A DNA stretch of 64,000 nt from an uncultured Actinomycetes bacterium (GCA_937926105.1 CALANS010000112.1:1-64000), one strand, 5' to 3'. Positions 6,605-15,560 are shown, numbered from the stretch's first letter. Numbers and translations are program-made. Notes: generated from the sequence alone by a model not told the origin.

Positions 6605-8128
6605 CTACAAGGTCGTGACGATCTCCCGCTTGAGCACCTTGCCGGACGGGCCCAGCGGCAGCGTGTCGGCGAACTCCACCCGACGGGGGTACTTGTACCG
6701 GCCCAGCCGCTCCTTGGACCATTCGATCAGCGTCGGCCCGTCCAGGTCGGCGCCCTCCGGGGAGCGCACCACCACCGCGCAGATCTCCTCCCCGTGCACC
6801 TCGTCCGGGAAACCCACCACGGCCACCTGTGCCACCCCCGGATGCCCGGCCAGCACCTCCTCGACCTCCCGCGGGTACACGTTGAACCCGCCGCGCAGGA
6901 TCATGTCCTTCTTGCGGTCCACGATCGAGATGAACCCGTCGGAATCGACGGTGCCCAGGTCGCCGGTGCGGAACCAGCCATCCACCAGCACCGCCTCGGT
7001 CGCCTCCGGGTTGTTCAGGTAGCCGGAGAAGATGTTGTGCCCGCGCAACACCACCTCGCCGATCTCGCCGACCCCGAGCAACTCGATCCGGCTCTCCACC
7101 TCGGCGGCGGCAATCGCCGCGTCGCACCCCCAGATGCCCCGACCGACGGTGCCGGGCTTGCGCCCGAACACCTCCTGGTTGAAGGTCGCGACCGGCGAGG
7201 TCTCGGACAGGCCGTAGCCCTCGTAGATCTCCACGCCGAACACGTCCCGGAACTTGTCGATCACCGCCACCGGGATGCTGGAGCCGCCCGACGCGCAGAT
7301 GCGCAGGGCGGGCCGACGCTCGTCGGCTCGCGCCGCCGCGAGCAGCGCGATGTACATGGTGGGCACGCCGGCGAACACCGTCACCTTCTCGTCCACCAGC
7401 AGGCCCAGCGCTCCGGCCGGGTCGAAGCGAGGCATCAGCACCATGGTGGCCCCGACGAAGAATCCGGCGTTCATCACCACGGTCTGCCCGAACGAGTGGA
7501 ACAACGGCAGCGTGCCGAGCAGCACATCGTCGGTGCGCATGTTGATCACCGAGGTAGCGGTGACGATGGCGTTCATCGTCATGTTCAGGTGGGTGAGCAC
7601 CGCCCCCTTCGGCGCCCCGGTGGTGCCCGAGGTGTACAGGATGACCGCCGGGTCGGAGGGGTCGCGCTGCACGTAGGCCCGGATCGGAGTGACCTGCTCG
7701 GCCAGGACATCCAGCCTTTCGATGTCGCTGCCACCGTCTCCCATGGTCGCGAGCACCGGCACACCGGCCTCGGCCGCCCCCGCCGCGCCCTGCTCCAGCA
7801 GCGGCGCCGCCACCACCAGCACCGTCGCCCGGGAGTCGCGCAGCACGTAGGCGATCTCCCGGCCCACCAGCAGCGCGTGCACCGGGACCACCACGGCCCC
7901 CAGCGACAGCGCGGCGTAGTACACCCGCGGGAAGTCCGGCACGTTGGGCATCAGCAGCGCCACGGTGTCGCCCGGCCCGACCCCACGCTCGGCCAGCACC
8001 GCGGCGTACCGGCGGGTCTGGTCCCACAAGTCGGCATAGCTGATGCGTTGCGAGCCCAGCACCACCGCGTCCCGGTCCGGGTAGCGCTCGGCGGACTCGG
8101 CCAGGATCGATGCGAGCGTGAGGCTCAT
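6605..8128 (-). CDS. Long-chain fatty acid-CoA ligase (AMP-forming)
   Basis: The 507-residue adenylate-forming enzyme has the P-loop-like motif ILYTSGTTGAPKGA, the EGYGLSETSP motif, the hinge region GWFRTGDLGTVDSDGF followed by DRKKDMILRGGFNVYP, and the C-terminal catalytic lysine in GPSGKVLKREI. It joins a carboxylic acid to coenzyme A through an acyl-adenylate. Chain length preference is not visible. I use the ATG at 8128 (MSLTLASILAESAERYP) because AAGGGG lies upstream and homologues start there; the frame stays open to 8359 without support. It is divergent from citrate synthase. Confidence 0.9.
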   Translation of the reverse strand: MSLTLASILAESAERYPDRDAVVLGSQRISYADLWDQTRRYAAVLAERGVGPGDTVALLMPNVPDFPRVYYAALSLGAVVVPVHALLVGREIAYVLRDSRATVLVVAAPLLEQGAAGAAEAGVPVLATMGDGGSDIERLDVLAEQVTPIRAYVQRDPSDPAVILYTSGTTGAPKGAVLTHLNMTMNAIVTATSVINMRTDDVLLGTLPLFHSFGQTVVMNAGFFVGATMVLMPRFDPAGALGLLVDEKVTVFAGVPTMYIALLAAARADERRPALRICASGGSSIPVAVIDKFRDVFGVEIYEGYGLSETSPVATFNQEVFGRKPGTVGRGIWGCDAAIAAAEVESRIELLGVGEIGEVVLRGHNIFSGYLNNPEATEAVLVDGWFRTGDLGTVDSDGFISIVDRKKDMILRGGFNVYPREVEEVLAGHPGVAQVAVVGFPDEVHGEEICAVVVRSPEGADLDGPTLIEWSKERLGRYKYPRRVEFADTLPLGPSGKVLKREIVTTL

Positions 8129-8423
8129 GGGGTACGCCCCTTTCCCGGTACCGGGTCGGTGCCCGATGCCCTGCGGCGCCGCGCCGGTGCGGCACGCTGT
8201 GCCGAGCCTAATGTCCGGATCGCCCAGCGGCGAGGGATGCGGCCGACCGGTCCCCCGCGGTGCACATCGGCCGCGGGGAGCGGCGGCACGGCGAGCCGGT
8301 GGGGCACCATCCGGCCGGGTGTGGCCAGCGCCACTGCACCCGGCCACCGAGGTCCGCAAACGGCCACTAACCTAACCGGGAGGGCGCATCCACGCCCCCG
8401 ACGGGAAGAAGGCGAGACAGGCG
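8129..8423. other. Divergent intergenic region between acyl-CoA ligase and citrate synthase
   Basis: No gene is credible in these 295 bp. An 8-bp inverted repeat (CCCCGCGG at 8253-8260, CCGCGGGG at 8271-8278) lies in the middle. Promoters for both flanking genes must be here, but I cannot assign -10 and -35 elements with confidence. Confidence 0.5.
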
Positions 8424-9719
8424 ATGACAGACGCGACCGACCAGGTAACCCTCACCCACGGGGACGCCACGCTCCAGATGGGCATCACGCAGGCGACGGA
8501 GGGCGCGTCCGGGTTCGACATCTCCAAGCTGCTGTCCACGACCGGCATGGTCACCCTGGACCCCGGCTACACCAACACGGGGTCCACCACGTCGGCGATT
8601 ACCTATATCGACGGCGGTGCCGGGATCCTGCGCTACCGCGGCTACCCGATCGAGCAGCTGGCCGAGAAGTCGAGCTACCTGGAGACCAGCTACCTGCTCA
8701 TCAACGGGGAATTGCCCAGTAAGGCGCAGCTGGACGAGTTCACCGCGCAGATCAGCCGGCACACATTGCTGGATGAGAAGTTCAAGCAGTTCTTCGCCTC
8801 GTTCCCGCGCGATGCCCACCCGATGCCAGTGCTCAGCTCGGCGGTATCGGCGTTGTCGACCTTCTATCAGGACGCGCTCGATCCGTTCGACCCCGAGCAG
8901 GTGCAGCTGTCCACGGTCCGGCTGCTGGCCAAGCTGCCGACCATCGCCGCCTACGCCTACAAGAGCTCCATCGGGCAGTCGCTGCTGTACCCGGACAACT
9001 CCCTGGGCCTGGTGGAGAACTTCCTGCGGATGAGCTTCGGTTACCCGGCCGAGCCCTACGAGGTCGACCCGACGCTGGCCAGCGCTGTCGACCAGCTGCT
9101 GGTGCTGCACGCCGACCACGAACAGAACTGCTCGGCCTCCACGGTGCGGCTGGTCGGTTCCTCGCACGCCAACCTGTTCGCCTCGATCTCGGCCGGGATC
9201 AACGCGCTGTTCGGTCCCCTGCACGGCGGCGCCAACCAGGCGGTGCTGGAGATGCTGGAGGACATCCGGGACGACGGCGGCGACATCGACTCGTTCGTCA
9301 GGCGGGTCAAGAACAAGGAACCGGGCGTCAAGCTGATGGGCTTCGGGCACCGGGTGTACAAGAACTACGACCCGCGCGCGAAGATCGTCAAGAAGACCGC
9401 CGACGGCATCCTGGAGAAGATGGGCGTCTCCGACGAGTTGCTGGACCTGGCCAAGCAGTTGGAAGAGGTCGCGCTGTCCGACGACTACTTCGTGGAACGC
9501 AAGCTGTACCCGAACGTGGACTTCTACACCGGGCTGATCTACAAGGCCATGGGCTTCCCGACCAAGATGTTCACCGTGCTGTTCGCCATCGGCCGACTGC
9601 CGGGCTGGATAGCCCAGTGGCAGGAGATGATCAGCGACCCGGCCAGCAAGATCGGCCGCCCCCGGCAGGTGTACGTCGGTCAGCGCGCCCGCGACTACGT
9701 GCCGCTCGACGCCCGCTGA
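8424..9719 (+). CDS. gltA: Citrate synthase
   Basis: This 431-residue type II citrate synthase condenses acetyl-CoA with oxaloacetate, the entry step of the TCA cycle. The catalytic set is present: His in GPLHGGANQ (about residue 266), His in GFGHRVYKNYDPRA (about 307) and Asp in YPNVDFYTG (about 365). The length equals that of mycobacterial GltA2. The ATG at 8424 follows a weak AAGAAGG site. It is transcribed alone. Confidence 0.97.
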   Translation: MTDATDQVTLTHGDATLQMGITQATEGASGFDISKLLSTTGMVTLDPGYTNTGSTTSAITYIDGGAGILRYRGYPIEQLAEKSSYLETSYLLINGELPSKAQLDEFTAQISRHTLLDEKFKQFFASFPRDAHPMPVLSSAVSALSTFYQDALDPFDPEQVQLSTVRLLAKLPTIAAYAYKSSIGQSLLYPDNSLGLVENFLRMSFGYPAEPYEVDPTLASAVDQLLVLHADHEQNCSASTVRLVGSSHANLFASISAGINALFGPLHGGANQAVLEMLEDIRDDGGDIDSFVRRVKNKEPGVKLMGFGHRVYKNYDPRAKIVKKTADGILEKMGVSDELLDLAKQLEEVALSDDYFVERKLYPNVDFYTGLIYKAMGFPTKMFTVLFAIGRLPGWIAQWQEMISDPASKIGRPRQVYVGQRARDYVPLDAR

Positions 9720-9934
9720 GTACCGGCGGTCGGGTCTAAAGAACCGGCCGACTCGACGGCACCCCGCCCGCTCTGCGGCTACGCCGCACACCAGCTCGCG
9801 GCCACGACGCCGGCGGCAGATCCGCAGCCCGCCGGTCGTTGCGTTGACGGTCGCCATCCGACCCCCGTGCTGTGCCATAGTGCTTCCACCCCGCCCGGCC
9901 CGGGCGGATCCGCCCCGTGGAGGTAGCGCGAACA

Positions 9935-10819
9935 GTGGACATGGTGCGACCGGCGACCCTGGCCGAGGCCCTGCAGGCCAAGGCCGACCGCCCCGAATTG
10001 CTGCCGGTCGCCGGCGGCACAGACGTGATGGTGGGCGTCAACTTCGACAGGCTGCGCCCGCCGGGGCTGCTGGACCTGCGGCTGTTGCCGGGTCTCACCG
10101 ACTGGTCGATCCAGCCGGGCGACACCATCAGGCTGGGCGCCGGGGTCCCGTACGCCCGGATCATCGACGAGCTCGGCGATCTGCTGCCCGGCCTGGCAAT
10201 GGCGTCGCGCACGGTGGGTTCCCCGCAGATCCGTCACGCCGGCACGGTGGGCGGCAACCTGGGTACCGCCTCTCCGGCCGGCGACGCCCATCCCCCGCTG
10301 TTGGCCGGCCGCGCGGCGGTGGAGATCGCGTCGGTGCGGGGCACTCGCACGGTGCCGGTGACGGAGTTCTACACCGGGGTCAAGCGCAACGTGCTGGCCC
10401 CCGACGAGCTGGTGGCCGCGGTGCTGGTCCCGGTGGCGCCGGGTCCGCAGCAGTTCGCCAAGATCGGCACCCGCAACGCCATGGTGATCGCGGTGTGCTC
10501 GTTCGGCCTGGAACTCGATGTGGCGGGCCGGCGGGTGGGCGCGGCGATCGGGTCGGCGGCCCCGACTCCCCGGGTCGCCGCCGAGGCCGAAGACTACGCG
10601 GGCGACGAGCTGGCGGACCGGTGGGAGTCCAGGGCCGAACTGCCCGAGGCGGTGCGGCGGCGCTTCGGGGAGCTGGTGGCGGCTGCGGCGTCCCCGGTGG
10701 ACGACGTCCGCGGCAGCGCGGCCTACCGGCGACACGCCCTCGCGGTGCTGGCGGCGCGCACACTGGGGTGGGCGTGGGCGGACTATCGGTCCGGCTGGCA
10801 GGCCAGGCGAGCGAGTTGA
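9935..10819 (+). CDS. Mo hydroxylase FAD-binding subunit (CoxM/XdhB-like)
   Basis: This is the medium subunit of a xanthine dehydrogenase-family enzyme: it carries FAD and passes electrons from the [2Fe-2S] subunit to the acceptor. The VAGGTDVMVGVN motif near residue 30 and GSPQIRHAGTVGGNLGTASPAGD near residue 100 are the two FAD-binding signatures. I place the start at GTG 9935, preceded by GGAGG at 9919-9923; GTG 9917 would add six residues but destroys that spacing. The gene ends in a TGATG junction that leads into a small duplicated stretch before the next subunit. Confidence 0.92.
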   Translation: MDMVRPATLAEALQAKADRPELLPVAGGTDVMVGVNFDRLRPPGLLDLRLLPGLTDWSIQPGDTIRLGAGVPYARIIDELGDLLPGLAMASRTVGSPQIRHAGTVGGNLGTASPAGDAHPPLLAGRAAVEIASVRGTRTVPVTEFYTGVKRNVLAPDELVAAVLVPVAPGPQQFAKIGTRNAMVIAVCSFGLELDVAGRRVGAAIGSAAPTPRVAAEAEDYAGDELADRWESRAELPEAVRRRFGELVAAAASPVDDVRGSAAYRRHALAVLAARTLGWAWADYRSGWQARRAS

Positions 10820-10865
10820 TGCGGACATCCGAGGAGGCGAGCTGATGCGGACCAGCGAGGGCACC
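10817..10865 (+). repeat. Duplicated start region with 8-residue micro-ORF
   Basis: The stop/start junction TGATGCGGA occurs twice, 26 bp apart (10817 and 10843). The first ATG (10819) opens the micro-ORF MRTSEEAS, whose TGA (10843-10845) overlaps the ATG of the [2Fe-2S] subunit, which itself starts MRTSEG. The first copy also supplies the GAGGAGG ribosome-binding site (10831-10837) for the second. This looks like a local tandem duplication of the gene start. Confidence 0.75.
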
Positions 10866-11468
10866 ATGCGGGTGCCGATGACGATCAACGGCGCCGAGCG
10901 CATCGCCGACGACGTGTGGCCCGGCGAGAGCCTGCTGTACGTGCTGCGCGAGCGCCTCGGCCTGCCCGGATCCAAGAACGCCTGTGAGCAGGGCGAGTGC
11001 GGATCCTGCACGGTGCTGCTGGACGGGGTGCCGGTGTGCTCCTGCCTGGTGGCGGCCGGGCAGGCCGAGGGCAGATCGGTGACGACGGTCGAAGGGCTGG
11101 GCGGGCTGGTCGGCGGCGCGCACGGCACGGCCGGCCGGGGCGAGGCCGGCGATCCGTCGGGTCATGCCGGTGACGGAGGCTCCGGGGCGGGCCCGGCGGC
11201 GACGCTGGAGCCGGTGCTGACCCCTGTGCTGACCCCTATGCTGACTCCGATTCAGAGGGCGTTCCTCGCCGCGGGCGCGGTGCAGTGCGGGTTCTGCACC
11301 CCCGGGCTGCTGGTCGCCGCCACCGACTTGCTGCGCCGCCATCCCGATCCCAGCGACTTGCAGATCCGAGAGGCACTGGCGGGCAACCTATGTCGCTGCA
11401 CTGGGTACGAGAAGATCATCCAGGCGGTGCACGCGGCGGCCGTCGAGCTGGCGGGGAGCGGGTCATGA
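10845..11468 (+). CDS. Mo hydroxylase [2Fe-2S] subunit (CoxS/XdhC-like) with inserted linker
   Basis: The 207-residue small subunit carries both [2Fe-2S] clusters: the plant-type set CEQGECGSC...C near residues 46-70 and the C-terminal set CGFC...CRC with GNLCRCTGYEKI. These relay electrons from the Mo centre to FAD. Between the two domains is an insertion of about 45 residues rich in Gly and Ala that ends in a VLTP/VLTP/MLTP repeat coded by near-identical 12-bp units; members of this family are usually about 155-170 residues. The stop overlaps the large-subunit ATG by 4 bp (ATGA, 11465-11468). Confidence 0.93.
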   Translation: MRTSEGTMRVPMTINGAERIADDVWPGESLLYVLRERLGLPGSKNACEQGECGSCTVLLDGVPVCSCLVAAGQAEGRSVTTVEGLGGLVGGAHGTAGRGEAGDPSGHAGDGGSGAGPAATLEPVLTPVLTPMLTPIQRAFLAAGAVQCGFCTPGLLVAATDLLRRHPDPSDLQIREALAGNLCRCTGYEKIIQAVHAAAVELAGSGS

Positions 11469-13888
11469 GCGCCGGCACCGAGGCGGCCGGCACCGCCGTC
11501 ACCTCACCGGTGCGACACACCCCCGTTACAGCCCGGACCGCCACGCCGACCCGCGAGCACACCACGGTGGCCGGCGGGGTCGGCCAGAGCCCGGCCCGCC
11601 CGGACGGCACCGGCAAGGTGCAGGGCTCGTTCGCCTACTCCTCGGACATGTGGGCCGACGGCATGCTGTGGGGCTCCACCCTGCGCAGCCCGCACCCGCA
11701 CGCGCGCATCACCCGGCTGGACATCGGCCCCGCGCTGGCGCTGCCCGGCGTCTCCGCCGTGCTCACCCATCAGGACGTCCCCGGCCGGAACACCTTCGGC
11801 CTGGAGCATCGGGACCAGCCGGTGCTGGCCATCGACCGGGTGCGCTACCAGGGCGAGGCGATCGCCATCGTGGCCGCCGACCAACCGGAGACCGCCCGCC
11901 GTGCGGCCGCCGCCATCGTCGTCGAGTACGAGACCCTCGACCCCGTCACCGATCCCGAGTCCGCCATCAACGGCTCGGCGCCCGCGCTGCATCCCGGCGG
12001 GAACGTGGTGCGGCACGTACCGATTCGCAAGGGTGACGTCGCCCGCGCCGCCTCGACGCCCGGCCTGGTGGTGGTGACCGGCGACTACACCGTCGGCATG
12101 CAGGACCAGGCGTTCCTGGGCCCGGAGTCCGGTCTGGCCATCCCCGCCGAGGACGGTGTCGACCTGTTCGTGGCCACCCAGTGGCTGCACGTGGACCGGG
12201 ACCAGATCGCCGACGCACTCGGGCTCGCGCCGGAGCAGGTGCGCATCACGCTGGCCGGGGTGGGCGGCGCGTTCGGCGCCCGGGAGGACCTGTCCATGCA
12301 GATCCATGCCTGCCTGCTCGCGATGCACACCGGCCGGCCGGTGAAAATGGTGTACTCCCGGGAGGAGTCATTCTTCGGGCACGTGCACCGGCATCCGGCC
12401 CGGATGCACTTCGAGCACGCCGCCACCCCGGACGGCCGCCTGGTCTACGTCAGGGCCCGGATCGTGCTGGACGGCGGCGCCTACGCCTCATCCACCTCCG
12501 CCGTGGTCGCCAACGCCACGACGCTCGGCGCCGGGCCGTACAGGGTGGACAACGTCGAGATCGACGGCTACGGCGTCTACACCAACAACCCGCCGTGTGG
12601 GGCGATGCGCGGATTCGGCGCCGTGCAGGCTACCTTCGGCTACGAGTCACAGATGGACAAGCTGGCCGCCGCCTGCGGGATCGGGCCGGCCGAGATCCGG
12701 ATGATCAACGGGCTCGCACAGGGCGATACCACCCCGACCGGGCAGCTGCTGGACTCCCCCGCGCCGGTCGCCGAGCTGGTGCAGCGGGTACGCGACATGC
12801 CGCTGCCGGCGGGCGTGCCGGGTGCCCGGTCCGACGGCGCCGGTGACGGCACGGCCGACGCCAGTACGGCGGCCGATATCCGGGCGCTACCAGGCGGTGT
12901 CGCCAACTCCACGCATGGCGAGGGAGTGCGGCGCGGGGTCGGCTACGGGATTGGCATCAAGAACATCTGCTTCTCCGAGGACTTCGACGACTACTCCACC
13001 GCCCGGGTCCGGGTGGAGGTCGTCGGCGGCGAGCCCATGGCCACCGTGCACACCGCCGCCGCCGAGGTTGGGCAGGGGCTGGTGACGGTGCAGCAGCAGA
13101 TCTGCCGCACCGAGCTGGGCATCGACACCGTATTGCTGCATCCGGCCGACACCTCGGTCGGCTCCGCAGGGTCTTCGTCGGCGTCCCGGCAGTCGTATGT
13201 AACCGGCGGGGCGGTCCGGGCGGCGAGCATCTCGGTGCGGGACAAGATCCTTCAGCTGGCCGGCGAGCACCTGGGCGTGGACCCGGTGGTGCTGCGCCTG
13301 GAGCCCGGGGGCGCCATTATCGGTGCCGCGTCACCGCTCTCGCTCGGAGAGCTGCTGGGCACCTCGTTCGTGGAGGACACCGTGGTCTACCGACACCGGC
13401 CGACCACCACGCTGGACCCGGAGACCGGGCAGGGCGATCCGCACGTGCAGTTCGCGTTCGCCGCGCACCGGGCCGTGGTGGACGTGGACGTCGAGCTGGG
13501 CCTGGTGAAGGTGGTGGCGCTGGACTGCGCGCAGGACGTCGGCAAGGCGATGAACCCGGATGCCATCCTGGGCCAGATCCACGGCGGGTCGGCGCAGGGC
13601 CTGGGCCTGGCCGTGATGGAGGAGATCCAGGTCGCGGATGGGCTGGTGCGCAACCCGTCGTTCACCGACTACCTGATCCCCACCATCCTGGACATGCCGC
13701 CGATGCAGATCCAGGTGCTGGAGTACCCGGACCCGAACGCCCCGTACGGGCTGCGCGGGGTGGGCGAGCCGCCGACGATCTCCTCCACCCCGGCGATCAT
13801 CGCCGCGATCCGGGATGCGACCGGGCTCGACCTGACGCACGCTCCGGTGCGGCCGCAGGATCTGGTCGGACACCTGCTGCCGGCCTGA
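11465..13888 (+). CDS. Mo hydroxylase molybdopterin-binding subunit (xanthine dehydrogenase family)
   Basis: The 807-residue large subunit holds the molybdopterin cytosine dinucleotide cofactor and the substrate pocket. Motifs in order: GGAFGAREDLSMQIH, CGAMRGFGAVQ, AEVGQGLVTV, GQIHGGSAQGLGLAV and the active-site Glu in GLRGVGEPPTI near the C-terminus. The loop CGAMRGFG is the xanthine dehydrogenase/aldehyde oxidase type; neither the AYxCSFR loop of form I CO dehydrogenase nor AYRGAGR of form II is present, so a purine or aldehyde-like substrate is likelier than CO. The true substrate is unknown. No XdhC/CoxF maturation gene follows. Confidence 0.92.
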   Translation: MSAGTEAAGTAVTSPVRHTPVTARTATPTREHTTVAGGVGQSPARPDGTGKVQGSFAYSSDMWADGMLWGSTLRSPHPHARITRLDIGPALALPGVSAVLTHQDVPGRNTFGLEHRDQPVLAIDRVRYQGEAIAIVAADQPETARRAAAAIVVEYETLDPVTDPESAINGSAPALHPGGNVVRHVPIRKGDVARAASTPGLVVVTGDYTVGMQDQAFLGPESGLAIPAEDGVDLFVATQWLHVDRDQIADALGLAPEQVRITLAGVGGAFGAREDLSMQIHACLLAMHTGRPVKMVYSREESFFGHVHRHPARMHFEHAATPDGRLVYVRARIVLDGGAYASSTSAVVANATTLGAGPYRVDNVEIDGYGVYTNNPPCGAMRGFGAVQATFGYESQMDKLAAACGIGPAEIRMINGLAQGDTTPTGQLLDSPAPVAELVQRVRDMPLPAGVPGARSDGAGDGTADASTAADIRALPGGVANSTHGEGVRRGVGYGIGIKNICFSEDFDDYSTARVRVEVVGGEPMATVHTAAAEVGQGLVTVQQQICRTELGIDTVLLHPADTSVGSAGSSSASRQSYVTGGAVRAASISVRDKILQLAGEHLGVDPVVLRLEPGGAIIGAASPLSLGELLGTSFVEDTVVYRHRPTTTLDPETGQGDPHVQFAFAAHRAVVDVDVELGLVKVVALDCAQDVGKAMNPDAILGQIHGGSAQGLGLAVMEEIQVADGLVRNPSFTDYLIPTILDMPPMQIQVLEYPDPNAPYGLRGVGEPPTISSTPAIIAAIRDATGLDLTHAPVRPQDLVGHLLPA

Positions 13889-13903
13889 GATCCGCTGCTT
13901 TTC

Positions 13904-13970
13904 GACGGCCAGATTCGGATCGATCTGCATTTTCCCAGGTCGCGATGATCTTGGTCAGATCTGGCCGTCA
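13904..13970. repeat. Imperfect palindromic intergenic repeat, copy 1
   Basis: Perfect 11-bp terminal arms GACGGCCAGAT (13904-13914) and ATCTGGCCGTC (13959-13969) enclose a centre that shares TGATCTTGGTC and CAGGT-GCG with the element at 17447-17532. It lies between the converging Mo hydroxylase and aldose epimerase genes and could act as a terminator. The shared centre argues for a dispersed repeat family. Confidence 0.7.
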
Positions 13971-14001
13971 CAAAACGGCCCGCCACAAACCTGCGGAGCT
14001 C

Positions 14002-14994
14002 CTACCCGAACGGGCTCAGCCCCCAGGAGGCACTCCACGTCTCGCCGGGCTGCAGCACGATCAGGCCCTCTCCGGAGTTGAGCGCGTCGGCGGGGCACGT
14101 CATGGGCTCGATGGCCACCGCCTGACGGGGCCCCTCCGGTGCCGGGAACTCGCGGGGGGTGAACAGCTGGACCCAGGCGAACGCCGCATCGGCCCACAGG
14201 GTCAGGCCCCTGCCCTGCGGCCCGGTCAGCGTGTGCTCGTACCGGCCGCTCACCGTCTGCAGACCCGCCAGGCCGGTGTCCACGTCCAGGTCCCCGACCC
14301 GGACGCCGGTCGGCAGCCCCACCAGCGCACCGTCGAGCTCCCGTGTTGCCGTGGGAATCATGCGGTCATCGGTGACGATGCGCCGGCCAGCCCGGATGGT
14401 CAGGGTGAGGTCCTCGGTGGGCACCCCGCCGATCCGCAGGTACGGGTGCGCGCCGCAGCCGAACGGGGCAGGCTGCGCACCGACGTTGCTGACGGTGTGC
14501 CTCACGCGCAGCCCGTCGCCGGTCAGCGTGTAGCTGACTGCGGTGTCCAGGCTGAACGGCCAGCCGTGCTGCGGGTAGACGGCGGCGGCAAGGGTGACGG
14601 AGTCGCTCCCAGATGCGTCGTCACCGCCGGATATTCGCTGGTAGGCGGTGTTGCGCAGCAGCCCGTGGATCGCGTTGCCCCGGGCGGGTTCGGTGACATC
14701 CAACTGCTGCTCGGCGCCCCGGTGTCGCCAGCGCGACCCGGCGACCCGGTTGGGCCAGGGTGCCAGCACGATGCCACAGCCCATCGGCGGGGTCTGATCG
14801 TCCGGCCAGGTCTCGGTGTAGTGCACCCCGTCGACGCTGAACTCCCGCAACACCGCCGCGACCTGCCCGATCCGGGCCACCGAGGATCCTCGACGCAGCA
14901 CGAACTGTTCCCCACTGGCCGGCCGCGGGTCTGCAGCATCGGAGCGAACCCGGCCGGCGGTCGATCCACTGTGCCACTGGGGGTGTGTCGTCAC
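14002..14994 (-). CDS. Aldose 1-epimerase family protein
   Basis: The 330-residue product has the galactose mutarotase fold signatures: MGCGIVLAPWPNRVAGSRW near the N-terminus, GNAIHGLLRN with the first catalytic-type His, PFGCGAHPYLRIGG with the second His, and a late Glu in QAVAIEPMTCPADALNSG. These enzymes interconvert alpha and beta anomers of sugars. Its GTG start at 14994 overlaps the stop of the upstream gene (GTGA), which fixes it; the frame stays open far upstream without support. Specificity is not visible. Confidence 0.9.
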   Translation of the reverse strand: MTTHPQWHSGSTAGRVRSDAADPRPASGEQFVLRRGSSVARIGQVAAVLREFSVDGVHYTETWPDDQTPPMGCGIVLAPWPNRVAGSRWRHRGAEQQLDVTEPARGNAIHGLLRNTAYQRISGGDDASGSDSVTLAAAVYPQHGWPFSLDTAVSYTLTGDGLRVRHTVSNVGAQPAPFGCGAHPYLRIGGVPTEDLTLTIRAGRRIVTDDRMIPTATRELDGALVGLPTGVRVGDLDVDTGLAGLQTVSGRYEHTLTGPQGRGLTLWADAAFAWVQLFTPREFPAPEGPRQAVAIEPMTCPADALNSGEGLIVLQPGETWSASWGLSPFG

Positions 14995-15560
14995 CCGCGG
15001 GCCAGCGCAACGTAGCGCGACAGCGCCCGGCCGAACTGCAGCAGCCGCTGCATCTGCGCCAGGCCCCCATCGGTGACCGACTTGGAAAACCGGTAGGTCT
15101 CCACGTACTGCACGGTGCGGGTCTCGTTTGCCTCGGTCAGCTCCGTCATGGAGCGCTCCGGGGTCTGGGTGGACAGGTACAGCAGCACCGCATGCATCAC
15201 GCGTTGGCCGCTCGCTTCGATGCGGAACCTGTTGCGCAGTCCCTGATCGACGATGGCCGACAGCGGGATGGTGCGCACCGAGGAGGAGAACATCCGCACA
15301 TCGGGCTGGTCGTCGTCGACCTCGTCGTCGCCGTGCCACAGGATCAACCGTCGCCCGTCGGTGACGGCGACCTCCTGCCACAGCGCCTCCCCCCAGGGCT
15401 GCGAGCTCGCCACCCGCTCCAGGGTGAACGCCTGCACCCCGGCCAGGTCCAGCACGCCGGACAGTGCCTCCAGCGCCGCATCGGAGTCCCGGATGTAGGC
15501 ACGCACCGCGTCCGTCAGGCTCTGGTACGGGGCCCAATCCTGGGGTTCGTGCGAGCTCAT
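14991..15560 (-). CDS. Conserved-looking protein of unknown function
   Basis: This 189-residue protein starts at ATG 15560 (MSSHEPQDWAPYQSL). It has no signal peptide or membrane segment and a balanced, soluble composition with predicted alternating strands and a helical C-terminus (QMQRLLQFGRALSRYVAL). I do not recognise a domain. It is translationally coupled to the aldose epimerase downstream (GTGA overlap), so the two probably act together or are at least co-expressed. Confidence 0.7.
   Translation of the reverse strand: MSSHEPQDWAPYQSLTDAVRAYIRDSDAALEALSGVLDLAGVQAFTLERVASSQPWGEALWQEVAVTDGRRLILWHGDDEVDDDQPDVRMFSSSVRTIPLSAIVDQGLRNRFRIEASGQRVMHAVLLYLSTQTPERSMTELTEANETRTVQYVETYRFSKSVTDGGLAQMQRLLQFGRALSRYVALARG

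Noticed and set aside
6794..8722. 642-codon + strand frame opposite the acyl-CoA ligase
   Set aside because: His/Arg/Gly-rich shadow of a clear ligase gene and the start of gltA.
8367..9878. 503-codon minus-strand frame opposite citrate synthase
   Set aside because: Antisense of a highly conserved gene; composition typical of a mirror frame.
9720..9934. Small gene between gltA and the Mo hydroxylase operon
   Set aside because: Frames here are short or extend into the next gene in the wrong phase; no ribosome-binding site supports one.
11465..13888. Aerobic CO dehydrogenase large subunit
   Set aside because: The active-site loop is CGAMRGFG, not AYxCSFR or AYRGAGR, and no cox accessory genes follow.
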